62,292 nt of DNA. Origin: a virus. The position numbers were made by a program, and so were the translations under genes. Shown here in pieces: positions 49,558-57,780 of this stretch; the first letter of the stretch is position 1, and each line of letters starts with the position of its first letter. Under the pieces are notes generated by a model. It did no database searches and was not told the origin of the DNA. It worked only from the letters and a program-made list of their open reading frames with translations. The DNA lies in IMG/VR virus record IMGVR_UViG_3300047443_000063, positions 1 to 62,292 of that record. One strand, given 5' to 3'.

Positions 49558-50622
49558 ATGACCCCCTCCCACCAGATACTGGTCGGCGACTGCATCGATA
49601 TGATGCGGACTCTGCCCGACCAGTCAGTGCAGTGCTGCGTGACCAGCCCGCCCTACTTCGGGTTGCGGGATTACGGTGTCGACGGGCAGATTGGCCTGGA
49701 ACAAACACCAGCCGAGTTCATCGAGCGCTTGGTCGAAGTCTTCCGGGAAGTGCGTCGAATACTCCGCGACGACGGCACGGCCTGGGTGAACATGGGTGAC
49801 AGCTACGCAGCACGCTCAACTGGGAATTTGTCGTTTCGCCGTGATAGAGCTGCCGTCTCGCCTGATCGCGCACCGCTGTCAGAAGGGATCAAAGTCAAGG
49901 ACATGATGGGCATGCCCTGGCGTCTCGCCTTCGCTCTGCAGGATGACGGTTGGTTTTTGCGGCAAGACATCATCTGGCACAAACCGAACCCGATGCCGGA
50001 GAGCGTACGGGACCGGTGCACAAAGTCACACGAGTACATATTTCTGCTGAGCAAATCCTCGAAATACTACTTCGACCAGGGCGCGATCCTCGAACCCTGC
50101 TCGCCGAACACCCACAACCGACTTTCACAAGACGTCCTCGCACAGATTGGCAGTGACCGGGCCAACGGCGGGGCCAAGAGCAACGGCAACATGAAGGCAG
50201 TGGCCAGAAAGTCAAACGGGGTAGGCTGGGGGCACGGCACTGACGGTGAGGAACGCGGCCGGGGCCGGATCAAAGACAACGAGTCGATGAATTCGGCCCT
50301 TGCGGTGATGCCGAGCGAGCGAAACAAGCGCACAGTTTGGATGGTTCCGACGCACAGCTTCAAGGGAGCTCACTTCGCGACGTTCCCACCAGACCTGATC
50401 AGACCATGCGTGTTGGCTGGTGCGCCGCGTGGAGGTGTCGTGCTGGACCCATTCGGCGGCGCCGGTACCACAGCAGTGGTCGCCATGCAGGAAGGTCGCA
50501 AGTCAGTCCTCTGCGAACTAAATCCGGACTACGCCGCGATGGCCGAGCGAAGGATCGCGGCGGCCTGGCTCAACGGCGCGGCGCAGATGGACGTGTTTCA
50601 CGATTCTGCGCCTGCCGCCTGA
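49558..50622 (+). CDS. Site-specific DNA methyltransferase (N4/N6, beta type)
   Basis: 354 residues. Motif IV is TSPPYFGL near residue 27 and motif I (SAM site) DPFGGAGTT near 297, so the order is IV-TRD-I, the beta class. ILVGDCIDMMRTLPD before motif IV is typical. Between them lies a ~150-residue target-recognition part. TSPPY is found in N4-cytosine and some N6-adenine enzymes; which base cannot be told. No restriction partner is present, so it probably protects phage DNA. Confidence 0.92.
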   Translation: MTPSHQILVGDCIDMMRTLPDQSVQCCVTSPPYFGLRDYGVDGQIGLEQTPAEFIERLVEVFREVRRILRDDGTAWVNMGDSYAARSTGNLSFRRDRAAVSPDRAPLSEGIKVKDMMGMPWRLAFALQDDGWFLRQDIIWHKPNPMPESVRDRCTKSHEYIFLLSKSSKYYFDQGAILEPCSPNTHNRLSQDVLAQIGSDRANGGAKSNGNMKAVARKSNGVGWGHGTDGEERGRGRIKDNESMNSALAVMPSERNKRTVWMVPTHSFKGAHFATFPPDLIRPCVLAGAPRGGVVLDPFGGAGTTAVVAMQEGRKSVLCELNPDYAAMAERRIAAAWLNGAAQMDVFHDSAPAA

Positions 50623-50633
50623 CCCGCCCTCAC

Positions 50634-51347
50634 CTATTGCGCTGGGGCTTGTGAATTTGCGGCCAGAGATGTTTCGGCCAAAAGCTCCAAATCCTTGATA
50701 AGTGTATTGGCCATTTCAACTACACCCCGAGCTTGTGAAAAGGTTGGTTGATAGTCCCCATGATTTAGTTTGTTTCGGTATGCCGCATAGAACCCAGCTA
50801 ACAAATTTCGATACGCGATTTTTTCGTCCTGCGGCAGTACGACCGGGTTAGAACCAAGACCTCTTGTGAAGATGTCGTTAACCAAATTCTCCCCATCTGT
50901 TCCATCAGGAATTACAAATATCCGTCGAAGACGAGAAGAAAGCACTGGAAACGTTGCTCTAATCACTGAAGCGTAGTCCCCAATCTCGAAAAGCCTTGAT
51001 GTAGCTTGAGCAAGGCGAGAGTCTAAATGATCCGGGGTGGAGGCTTGCAGTAACAAGAAGTCGGCAAACGCTGGAAGATCGCGATAAACAATATCGATTG
51101 CGTCACTCTTGCTGAACACTTTCTCACCGCGACCCAAATTCCGCTCCATAAAGGTCATATGGCGGCCTAAGGCGCGGCAGTTGTCCCATCCGGGGTCTGT
51201 TGCTTCCACCAATGGCTGAATACGGCCGGCAAAAATCTGGAAGCGCCTTAACAGGCTCGGCTCATCCTCGTCATCCCAATTCTGAAGGATTTCCAGTGCC
51301 CCCTTGTATGCCTGGTGATACTCATTGAGCTGACTAATTCCGACCAT
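50634..51347 (-). CDS. HEPN/Ymh-type protein between methyltransferases (moron)
   Basis: 237 residues on the minus strand between two plus-strand methyltransferase genes, with GGGAGG before ATG. The C-terminal 110 residues (DGENLVNDIF, EKIAYRNLLAGFYAAYRNKL, then NH) look like the TIGR02391/Ymh family, and R191-N-K-L-N-H196 fits the R-x4-6-H catalytic motif of HEPN ribonucleases. More AT-rich than neighbours. Such proteins are often abortive-infection or toxin effectors. Activity is not shown; a non-catalytic HEPN is possible. Confidence 0.7.
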   Translation of the reverse strand: MVGISQLNEYHQAYKGALEILQNWDDEDEPSLLRRFQIFAGRIQPLVEATDPGWDNCRALGRHMTFMERNLGRGEKVFSKSDAIDIVYRDLPAFADFLLLQASTPDHLDSRLAQATSRLFEIGDYASVIRATFPVLSSRLRRIFVIPDGTDGENLVNDIFTRGLGSNPVVLPQDEKIAYRNLLAGFYAAYRNKLNHGDYQPTFSQARGVVEMANTLIKDLELLAETSLAANSQAPAQ

Positions 51348-51430
51348 AGAACCTCCCGAATCCGGCGCTATGCCGGGCCATCAACCAATAGCCCACAAAC
51401 TCACATCACGCCAGCCGGCGAGGATCCCCT

Positions 51431-53488
51431 ATGTCCGCACAACAGAAGAAACACCCCTTCGATTTCAAAACGCAATACGGACTTGGCTTCAGCACTCAGG
51501 ACGATGAGATCGTTGTCGACTTCTTCTGCGGTGGTGGCGGCGCCGGTACCGGGCTGGAGATGGGCCTGGGCCGTGCGGTGAATGTCGCGAAGAACCACAG
51601 TCCGCAGGCGATCAGCATGCACACCGTCAATCACCCGGGTGCTGTGCATTACACCACCGACGTGTTCGACGGTGATCCAGATACGGAGTGCGGCGGTAAG
51701 GCCGTTGGCTGGTTCCACATGTCGCCGGACTGCACGCATCACAGCCAGGCCGCCGGTGGCCAGCCGCGCAAGCGCGAGATTCGCAACCTGTCGTGGATTG
51801 GCCTGAAGTGGGCCGGCAAGAAGAAGCCTCGCGTCATCAGCCTGGAGAATGTGAAACAGATCCTCCAGTGGGGGCCGCTGATCGCCAAGCGCTGCAAGGC
51901 CACTGGCCGCGTCGTGAAGTTGGGCGGCGGTGTCGCCGCACCTGGTGAGGTGGTTCCGGTCCACCAGCAGTTTCTGGTGCCCGACCCCAAGCGCCGTGGG
52001 CAGACCTGGGCCACGTTCGTTGCCGAGCTGAAGCACCTGGGCTACGACGTTGAGTGGCAAGTGCTGAAGGCTTGCGACTTCGGCGCGCCGACCAGCCGCG
52101 AACGCCTGTTCATGATTGCCCGCTGCGACGGCGAGCCGATTGTCTGGCCAGCACCGACCCACGCCAAGCACCCAGTCAAAGGCCAACAGAAGTGGCGCAC
52201 CGCCGCCGAGTGCATCGACTGGACGATCCCGAGCAAAAGCATTTTCGACCGAGCGAAGCCGCTGGCTCCGGCAACCTTGCGCCGGATCGCCAAGGGCATG
52301 AAGAAATTCGTCATTGATGCCGCTGACCCATTTATCGTGCCAATCGCGAACTGGTCCGGTGAAAGCGTCCAGTCAGCGCACGACCCGCTGCGCACGGTGA
52401 CTTCGTGGCCTCGCGGCGGATCGTTCGCCATGGCCAGTCCGATCATCGCACCAGCCACGCACCAGGGCAGCGATCGAATCAACGACCCGGCCGCCCCTCT
52501 GCCGACGGTGACCTGCGCGAATCGCGGTGAGCTGACACTGATCAGCCCTACCTTGATACAAACCGGATACGGCGAGCGTGCCGGCCAAGAGCCGCGAGTG
52601 CCTGGGCTGGACCAGCCGCTGGGCACAGTGGTCGCTGGCGGCGTGAAGCACGCACTCGCCGCCGCGCACCTGGTGAAGTTCCGATTTACTGATGAAGGCA
52701 AGGCACTCAACGAGCCTTTGCCGACCATCACAAGCGGCGGCAACTACCAGCGCCCGGCCGGGGCCGCTCATGCAATGGGTATCTCGACGGTGTTCATGGC
52801 CCAGATGAATGGCGGCTTCAATACCACCGATGCCAAGAGCATCGAAGACCCGATGACCACCGTAACCAACACCGGCAGCCAGCAGCAACTGGTTACGGCG
52901 AACCTGGTGCATCTGCGCGGCAACTGCGATGCGCGGGACGCGGCTGATCCACTGCACACTATCAGTGCCGGCGGCACTCACCACGGGTTGGTCACCGCAT
53001 TCATGGAGCGCCAGTTCGGTGCCAGCGTGGGCCAGGCCGTCGATGAGCCAGCGCCGACCATCACGGCGGGCGGCGGCGGCAAAAGCTCGCTGGTTGAGTT
53101 TCAGCTTTCGCCAGAGGTTGAAGCCGGGGCACTCCGCGTAGCGGCATTCCTTATCAGCTACTACGGCACCGAGAACGTGAGCGGTGCCAACGCGCCAGCA
53201 CCAACGATCACCACCAAGGATCGGCTCGGATTGGTGACCGTCACCATCAAGGGAACGCCATACGTCATCGTCGACATCTGCCTGCGGATGCTGCAACCGG
53301 CCGAGTTGTACAAGGCACAGGGCTTCCCCGCCGACTACATCATCAGCCATGGCGCCGACGGCAAGCCGTTCACCAAGACCCAGCAGGTGCACATGTGCGG
53401 GAACAGCGTCAGCCCTCCACCGATGGCAGCGCTGGCGCGAGCCAACGATCCGTGGCAGGTTGCCGAAAGGCAGTCGAAGGCGGCTTAA
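51431..53488 (+). CDS. C5-cytosine DNA methyltransferase with internal repeats
   Basis: 685 residues, long for the family. Motif I is VVDFFCGGGGAGTGL (about 28-42). The catalytic loop is SPDCTHHS (Cys about 101) rather than the usual PCQ, known in some phage enzymes. Motif VI is SLENVKQI, motif VIII TSRERLFMIAR, motif X GNSVSPPP near the C-terminus. Residues 310-600 hold about eight imperfect repeats with a P..T(V/I)T core (see finding). It probably protects phage DNA from host restriction. Confidence 0.9.
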   Translation: MSAQQKKHPFDFKTQYGLGFSTQDDEIVVDFFCGGGGAGTGLEMGLGRAVNVAKNHSPQAISMHTVNHPGAVHYTTDVFDGDPDTECGGKAVGWFHMSPDCTHHSQAAGGQPRKREIRNLSWIGLKWAGKKKPRVISLENVKQILQWGPLIAKRCKATGRVVKLGGGVAAPGEVVPVHQQFLVPDPKRRGQTWATFVAELKHLGYDVEWQVLKACDFGAPTSRERLFMIARCDGEPIVWPAPTHAKHPVKGQQKWRTAAECIDWTIPSKSIFDRAKPLAPATLRRIAKGMKKFVIDAADPFIVPIANWSGESVQSAHDPLRTVTSWPRGGSFAMASPIIAPATHQGSDRINDPAAPLPTVTCANRGELTLISPTLIQTGYGERAGQEPRVPGLDQPLGTVVAGGVKHALAAAHLVKFRFTDEGKALNEPLPTITSGGNYQRPAGAAHAMGISTVFMAQMNGGFNTTDAKSIEDPMTTVTNTGSQQQLVTANLVHLRGNCDARDAADPLHTISAGGTHHGLVTAFMERQFGASVGQAVDEPAPTITAGGGGKSSLVEFQLSPEVEAGALRVAAFLISYYGTENVSGANAPAPTITTKDRLGLVTVTIKGTPYVIVDICLRMLQPAELYKAQGFPADYIISHGADGKPFTKTQQVHMCGNSVSPPPMAALARANDPWQVAERQSKAA

Positions 53489-53772
53489 TCGTCCTTTGAG
53501 CTGACGTGATCACAATAACCACAATAGCCTCCGTTGTGATAAGCCGCGTACTGCTCTGACCACGGTATTGAACTTGAGCATCGTTCGCAGCTTTCGGATG
53601 AAAACTCATCAAGGACATGTGTTTCGAACACTTCAAGCTGCCGAGGGCTTAGGGAGTCAATGCCCTCAGCAATCACTTTCTTCGCTATACCCTCAGCAGC
53701 ACCTTCCAAATGACCATTGCTTACGACTTCCGATACAAACTCAGTGAAGCCGTCATCATCTTTATCGTGCAT
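53485..53772 (-). CDS. Small zinc-ribbon-like protein
   Basis: 95 residues from ATG 53772 (GAGGG seven bases upstream), on the minus strand, its end overlapping the methyltransferase end by four bases. The N-terminal half is helical and acidic (FVSEVVSNGHLEGAAEGIAK, IDSLSPRQLEVFETHVLDEF) and the C-terminal half carries CERC and CGYC pairs, so a zinc ribbon is likely. Proteins of this form occur in enterobacterial genomes too, to my recollection. Function unknown. Confidence 0.72.
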   Translation of the reverse strand: MHDKDDDGFTEFVSEVVSNGHLEGAAEGIAKKVIAEGIDSLSPRQLEVFETHVLDEFSSESCERCSSSIPWSEQYAAYHNGGYCGYCDHVSSKDD

Positions 53773-53862
53773 ATCCAAACCCTCAGCTATTGATTGATTA
53801 AAAATAGCTGATCTTTATAGCCCTTCCCAATTTCTTGATTCGTCACCCGGCGAGGTATCCCC

Positions 53863-54354
53863 ATGCCCACAGAAAACCAAATCACCCAGCCGAAATCCGA
53901 AGTGAAGCGTTTCCGATTCCAGGGCGCTGCGGGCGATTACGTCTACTCCGGCGACTTCGACCGCATGACAGCCGAGCGTGACGCCCTGCAGGAGCGCCTG
54001 AACGTGGCTGATCAGCGAAACGATGACAGCGATGGTTCCTGCGAGTGGAGCCAGGAGAACGATAGCGGCATCTGGAACAGCGGCTGCGGTGTGACCTGGT
54101 CATTCCACGATGACGGGCCGACAGAGAACGGCATGCATTTCTGCCATTCATGCGGGAAGACGCTGGTTGTTGAATCTGCTGAAGCAGAACCGGTTGAGGC
54201 TGAAGACTGGCGCATGAACCCCTGCAAGCAAGGTCATCGTGATGTCGGCGCAGCCGGCGGCGTAGCGCACTGCTACAAGTGCGACGAGAAGATTGTTGCA
54301 CCCACCACGCAAGAAGCTTTCGAGCGTTGGAACGCGACTCACCCCAAGCAGTAA
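53863..54354 (+). CDS. Zinc-ribbon protein with Lar-like C-terminus
   Basis: 163 residues (GAGG before ATG). Cysteine pair CHSC at about 93-96, and the C-terminal 45 residues (MNPCKQGHRDVG..HCYKCDEK..TTQEAFERWN) resemble the restriction-alleviation Lar family (C..C, then C..C, then A..WN). The helical N-terminal 50 residues include a coiled coil. Anti-restriction is plausible given the two methyltransferases nearby, but unproven. Confidence 0.65.
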   Translation: MPTENQITQPKSEVKRFRFQGAAGDYVYSGDFDRMTAERDALQERLNVADQRNDDSDGSCEWSQENDSGIWNSGCGVTWSFHDDGPTENGMHFCHSCGKTLVVESAEAEPVEAEDWRMNPCKQGHRDVGAAGGVAHCYKCDEKIVAPTTQEAFERWNATHPKQ

Positions 54355-54401
54355 CTCCCTCCCCCATCTAAGTCAGCCGCTATAGCGGCAAAGGAACAGT
54401 C

Positions 54402-54734
54402 ATGCCTGAAGAAACTGTTTTGATTGATTCGCTTCCGGTCCATCGCGATGCAAATGGTTGGTGGTCGCACCCTGAATACCTCTCGGAGTTCGACGACGAA
54501 ATTACCGAAGAGCAGTTCACCGATTGGTGCAAGCGCCGCCAGGTGGAAACGAAGATCACCTACATGGAGGGCGACGTGCCCGTCGATGTGTTCGACGCCT
54601 ACATGGATGACGGCCAGGTTGATTGCTCGGCGTGGGAGATTCAGCACCCCGCCGAACCTGACTGGTTCATTCTCTCGATTCACGACGCCGAAGATGGCCC
54701 TGTCTGTGTTTGGGGCCGGAAGGTGACGCCATGA
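54402..54734 (+). CDS. Acidic hypothetical protein
   Basis: 110 residues, very acidic (many D and E), beta-rich, AAGGAA before ATG. The end overlaps the ASCH gene as ATGA. Small acidic phage proteins can act as DNA mimics, but no family is recognised and that idea is only a possibility. Confidence 0.65.
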   Translation: MPEETVLIDSLPVHRDANGWWSHPEYLSEFDDEITEEQFTDWCKRRQVETKITYMEGDVPVDVFDAYMDDGQVDCSAWEIQHPAEPDWFILSIHDAEDGPVCVWGRKVTP

Positions 54735-55123
54735 AGGCACTTTCAATTCGCCAGCCTTGGGCCTGGCTGATCATCCACGGCGGGAAGGACATCGAGAACC
54801 GCTCCTGGCACACCAAGCACCGGGGCCGCTTCCTAGTACATGCATCGCAGGGGCTGACGCGGGCCGAGTACGCCAATGCCCACGCCTTCGCCCTCGATCG
54901 CGGGCTGCTCCTGACACCGTTCGAGTTGCCACCGTTCGAAGAGCTGCAGCGCGGCGGAATCATTGGCTCCGTCGTGTTGGCCGATAGCCGCGATACGAGC
55001 AAGTCGCCCTGGTACATGGGAGAAAAAGCTTTCCTCCTGGCGGACCCGAAGCCTTTGCCGTTCGTACGGTTCAAGGGGCGGCTCAACTTCTTCGATGTGC
55101 CTGACAAACTGGTGACACCATGA
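54731..55123 (+). CDS. ASCH-domain protein
   Basis: 130 residues from ATG 54731. The start MKALSIRQPWAWLIIHGGKD, IENRSWHTKHRGRFLVHAS and GGIIGSVVLAD are the PUA-like ASCH fold. Such phage proteins may bind RNA or modified nucleotides; some have amidohydrolase activity. Target unknown here. Confidence 0.88.
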   Translation: MKALSIRQPWAWLIIHGGKDIENRSWHTKHRGRFLVHASQGLTRAEYANAHAFALDRGLLLTPFELPPFEELQRGGIIGSVVLADSRDTSKSPWYMGEKAFLLADPKPLPFVRFKGRLNFFDVPDKLVTP

Positions 55124-55173
55124 TCGCCCTCGCCTGGTTCGCCTACGTGTACTGCTACAAGGGGCCGAAGTGA
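55120..55173 (+). CDS. Possible 17-residue peptide
   Basis: The ATG at 55120 overlaps the ASCH stop (ATGA) and its TGA overlaps the next ATG (TGATG). The peptide is hydrophobic with a basic end (LAWFAYVYCYKGPK). It may be a real micropeptide or just a coupling leader. Confidence 0.35.
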   Translation: MIALAWFAYVYCYKGPK

Positions 55174-55376
55174 TGATCGCATCCAATAAAAATTGCCACG
55201 CCTGCAAGCACCTTGAGTGGGTGGATGGGGACGACAACAGCGGCTGGGACTGCAACAAGCGGCATGAGGAGATGTACGAACAGGGTCGCGAGGACGAGCT
55301 ACTTCAAAACCTCGAGCGCGAACCTTATCGCCACCAGTACAAGCGCTGCTTCGAAGCCAAGGTATCTCTGCGATGA
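55173..55376 (+). CDS. Small cysteine-containing protein
   Basis: 67 residues. Cysteines in CHACKHLEW...DCNK and a late CFEA could hold metal. Coupled to both neighbours. No family certain. Confidence 0.6.
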   Translation: MIASNKNCHACKHLEWVDGDDNSGWDCNKRHEEMYEQGREDELLQNLEREPYRHQYKRCFEAKVSLR

Positions 55377-55690
55377 GCCGAATGGTCAGAATCCGCACCG
55401 AGGAACTGGCCGGCCCGGCGCTCGACTGGGCGATCAACGCAATTGAGGGCGAGCAACAGCCCGCCGCCGGGCAGCTTCAACTCTTCGCCCGGCCCGACGC
55501 CGAGCAATTGATTGAGAAGTACGGTATTTGGATCGAGGTCGGCCATCGTTACCCATGGCTGGCCGACCTTACCAACGATCCATTCAACCGCCAGCCCGGC
55601 GAAACCCGAACCATTGCGGCGTTCCGCGCAGTGGTCTTCGCCAAGCACGGCGCCAAGGTCAGCATCCCCGCTGACCTCATCCAGCTCTAA
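55373..55690 (+). CDS. NinX-like DUF2591 protein
   Basis: 105 residues from the ATGA overlap at 55373. The N-terminal TEELAGPALDWAINAIEGEQ and the end TIAAFRAVVFAKHGAKVSIP resemble phage DUF2591/NinX proteins (...LDWAVA...; a.cra.v..k.G..v.VP). Located in the early operon. Function unknown in the family. Confidence 0.75.
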   Translation: MSRMVRIRTEELAGPALDWAINAIEGEQQPAAGQLQLFARPDAEQLIEKYGIWIEVGHRYPWLADLTNDPFNRQPGETRTIAAFRAVVFAKHGAKVSIPADLIQL

Positions 55691-55743
55691 ACCCAACTCT
55701 TACAACTCACAGCCTGCCGGTGAACGGCGGGCGAGGAATCCGC

Positions 55744-56202
55744 ATGCCTGAACAAAGACGAGAATTTCGGGAGGCTGCTATCGAAGCGATCTCGGAAATG
55801 GCCCAGCACCTTCCGCTTGATTGCGAACTGCTGGTCGTGGTCTGCCGTCCCGGCAAGAAGGACTTCGACCTGGTGCTGCCGTCGCCCGAGGCGAACCTGA
55901 ATAACGCGCTCGACGCGCTGCGCCGCCAGGGCCTGAGCATCGACGGCGATAACGCCTACAAGCGCGACCTGTGCGATTCGATTGTCGGAGCCCTGGCATT
56001 CGGCTCGCAGAACCGGAACCCGCCACCGGCTGGACATTGGGGGTACTGGGATATCGGTCGGGCTGAGGCTGCCACCAAGGAAGAGTTGCTGGAAAGCCTC
56101 ACCAATCTTGTCGGCCTGGCCAAACTCGGCGCTGCGCACCTCGGCAAGTACCACGCAGCCCTTGCGCACGCAGAAGCTGTGATCGCCAAAGCCACCCAAT
56201 AA
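55744..56202 (+). CDS. Hypothetical early protein
   Basis: 152 residues from ATG 55744 (GAGG upstream). The N-terminal region is helical (REFREAAIEAISEMAQHLPL), and the whole has mixed alpha/beta character with two short cysteine positions. Not recognised. Confidence 0.65.
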   Translation: MPEQRREFREAAIEAISEMAQHLPLDCELLVVVCRPGKKDFDLVLPSPEANLNNALDALRRQGLSIDGDNAYKRDLCDSIVGALAFGSQNRNPPPAGHWGYWDIGRAEAATKEELLESLTNLVGLAKLGAAHLGKYHAALAHAEAVIAKATQ

Positions 56203-56238
56203 CCACCTTCTGCCGCCACGCGCGGCACGGAGCAATTT

Positions 56239-56475
56239 ATGGAAATTCAAACTGAAACTCTTGCTGAAGAAGAGCTGGCCGCCATCACCGGCTACCAGCG
56301 GCCATCGCTACAACTCGGCTGGCTCAATCAAAACGGCTGGAAATACGTTCTGACCGGTGCCCGTCGCCCGGTTGTGGGGCGGGTCTACGCCCGAATGAAG
56401 CTGTCAGGCGTCAGGCCATCGGCAGAAAACGTTGCGGCCGAAGCCTGGTCGCTGGACTTGTCACGTGTGGGGTAA
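56239..56475 (+). CDS. DUF4224 protein, likely excisionase
   Basis: 78 residues with GGAG six bases before ATG. The sequence EEELAAITGYQRPSLQLGWL then NQNGWKYVLTGARRPVVGRV matches DUF4224, a small winged-helix-like domain (L...T.....Q..WL...G). The gene sits directly upstream of integrase by three bases, the usual place of a recombination directionality factor. Excisionase function is inferred. Confidence 0.78.
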   Translation: MEIQTETLAEEELAAITGYQRPSLQLGWLNQNGWKYVLTGARRPVVGRVYARMKLSGVRPSAENVAAEAWSLDLSRVG

Positions 56476-56478
56476 GGA

Positions 56479-57546
56479 ATGCGCCCAAGAAAGGCAGCAA
56501 ACAGGGACCTGCCGCCTCGGATGATCCGGCGGGTCAGGACTATGAAAGGTGGTGCGGAATGGGTTGGGTATTACTACGACGGGAGGGATGACGCGGGGAA
56601 GAGGAAAGAAATCCCTCTGGGTGGGGACTTAGATATCGCCAAGGCGGAATGGGCAAAACTGGACTGCAAGCCGGTCCCGCAAAAAAATACGGTGCTGGGG
56701 AAGGTTTTCGACCGGTACGAGGCGGAGATCATCCCTGGGAAAAAGCCAAGAACGCAGAAGGACAACCTACTTTCGCTTACGCAACTCAGGAAAGCCTTCA
56801 GCGACGCGCCTATCAATGCTGTAACGCCGCAGGCGATCGCGCAGTATCGCGACAAACGGACCGGCAAGGTCCGGGCGAATCGAGAGATCTCGTTGCTATC
56901 ACACATCTACAACATCGCCAGGGAATGGGGCATCACTGACAAGGAAAACCCTGCCGCAGGGGTTCGCAAGAACAAAGAGACACCGCGTGACTTCTACGCC
57001 GACGCCACGATCTGGAACGCCGTCTACGGCGCCGCAGTGTCAGAGCTCAAAGACGCCATGGATCTGGCTTACCTCACCGGCCAGCGCCCTGCTGACGTTC
57101 TATCCATGCGCGCCACAGACGTGATCGACAGCTTCCTACAGGTTGCCCAGGGCAAGACCTCGAAGAAACTCCGCATCCGGCTCGACGCCGGGGAGATCAT
57201 CAACGGCCTGGGCGAACTGATTGAAAGGTTGCTTGAGCAGCGGAAGGCGCGCGCGGTCCGGAACCCGTACTTGATCGTCACGGAGGACGGGCGGCGGGTG
57301 ACTGCGCCAATGCTTCGCCTGCGGTTCGACGATGCACGCAATGTGGCGATCGTCAAAGCTCTGGAAAACGAAGACTCGCAGCTCGCCGCAAACATCCGGC
57401 AGTTCCAGTTCCGGGATATCCGGCCGAAGGCAGCCAGTGAGATCGATGACTTAGGACACGCAAGTCGCCTGCTTGGCCACACCGACAAGCGCATCACAGA
57501 GACGGTTTACCGACGCGTCGGCGAGATCGTAAAACCGACTCGATAA
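56479..57546 (+). CDS. int: Tyrosine recombinase (phage integrase)
   Basis: 355 residues. The N-terminal part (MRPRKAANRDLPPRM...GAEWVGYYYDG) is the arm-binding domain. Catalytic residues: Arg in LTGQRPADVL, Lys in AQGKTSKKL, R-D-I-R in FQFRDIRPKAAS (Arg replaces the first His of HxxR as in some phage integrases), His in LLGHTDKRIT and Tyr in VYRR. It recombines the tRNA-Ser core. The end lies 140 bases before attR. Confidence 0.95.
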   Translation: MRPRKAANRDLPPRMIRRVRTMKGGAEWVGYYYDGRDDAGKRKEIPLGGDLDIAKAEWAKLDCKPVPQKNTVLGKVFDRYEAEIIPGKKPRTQKDNLLSLTQLRKAFSDAPINAVTPQAIAQYRDKRTGKVRANREISLLSHIYNIAREWGITDKENPAAGVRKNKETPRDFYADATIWNAVYGAAVSELKDAMDLAYLTGQRPADVLSMRATDVIDSFLQVAQGKTSKKLRIRLDAGEIINGLGELIERLLEQRKARAVRNPYLIVTEDGRRVTAPMLRLRFDDARNVAIVKALENEDSQLAANIRQFQFRDIRPKAASEIDDLGHASRLLGHTDKRITETVYRRVGEIVKPTR

Positions 57547-57686
57547 GCCCCCCGAAAACGGCTAATTTCGTTTCCGCAAGTAAACCACCGCCCCTTGATT
57601 CTAGCGGGCTCCAGAGCATCGAAGAATGCTCACTTGCGGAAACAGATACAAGCTAACCTATTGAATTACAACAATTAATCTTCGGA

Positions 57687-57743
57687 CTTGAAAACCGTCG
57701 ACTGTAACAGGTCCATGAGTTCGAATCCCATCGCCTCCGCCAT
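57687..57743 (+). repeat. attR core
   Basis: Exact copy of 57-113, the 3' half of tRNA-Ser from the anticodon loop through CCA. The bases before 57687 belong to the phage and do not restore the anticodon stem (CGGAC instead of CGGTC), so this copy is not a tRNA gene. Confidence 0.93.
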
Positions 57744-57754
57744 CTTATGTACGA

Positions 57755-57780
57755 CAAAGCCCTGATTATTCAGGGCTTTG
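57755..57780 (+). terminator. Original host terminator of tRNA-Ser
   Basis: CAAAGCCCTGA TTAT TCAGGGCTTTG is an 11-bp stem. It matches the phage copy at 127-150 in core sequence. Similarity between the two flanks continues to about CGTTTCTGGGGTTT. Confidence 0.8.

Larger units (their letters stand above)
57..57743. mobile_element. Lambda-like siphoprophage integrated in tRNA-Ser
   Basis: The element is bounded by a 57-bp exact direct repeat (57-113 and 57687-57743) made from the 3' half of the tRNA gene. Inside are a tyrosine integrase, cI/cro, a replication module, terminase, portal, coat, a complete lambda-order tail cassette and lysis genes. All major structural genes look intact. Only the SRAP accessory gene is visibly broken, so the prophage may be inducible. 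Confidence 0.95.

Noticed and set aside
49558-53488. Restriction-modification system
   Set aside because: Two methyltransferases are present but no restriction endonuclease motif was found; the gene between them is HEPN-like rather than a DNA nuclease.
57687-57743. Second tRNA-Ser gene at attR
   Set aside because: Only the 3' half is present; the 5' acceptor, D arm and anticodon stem are missing.
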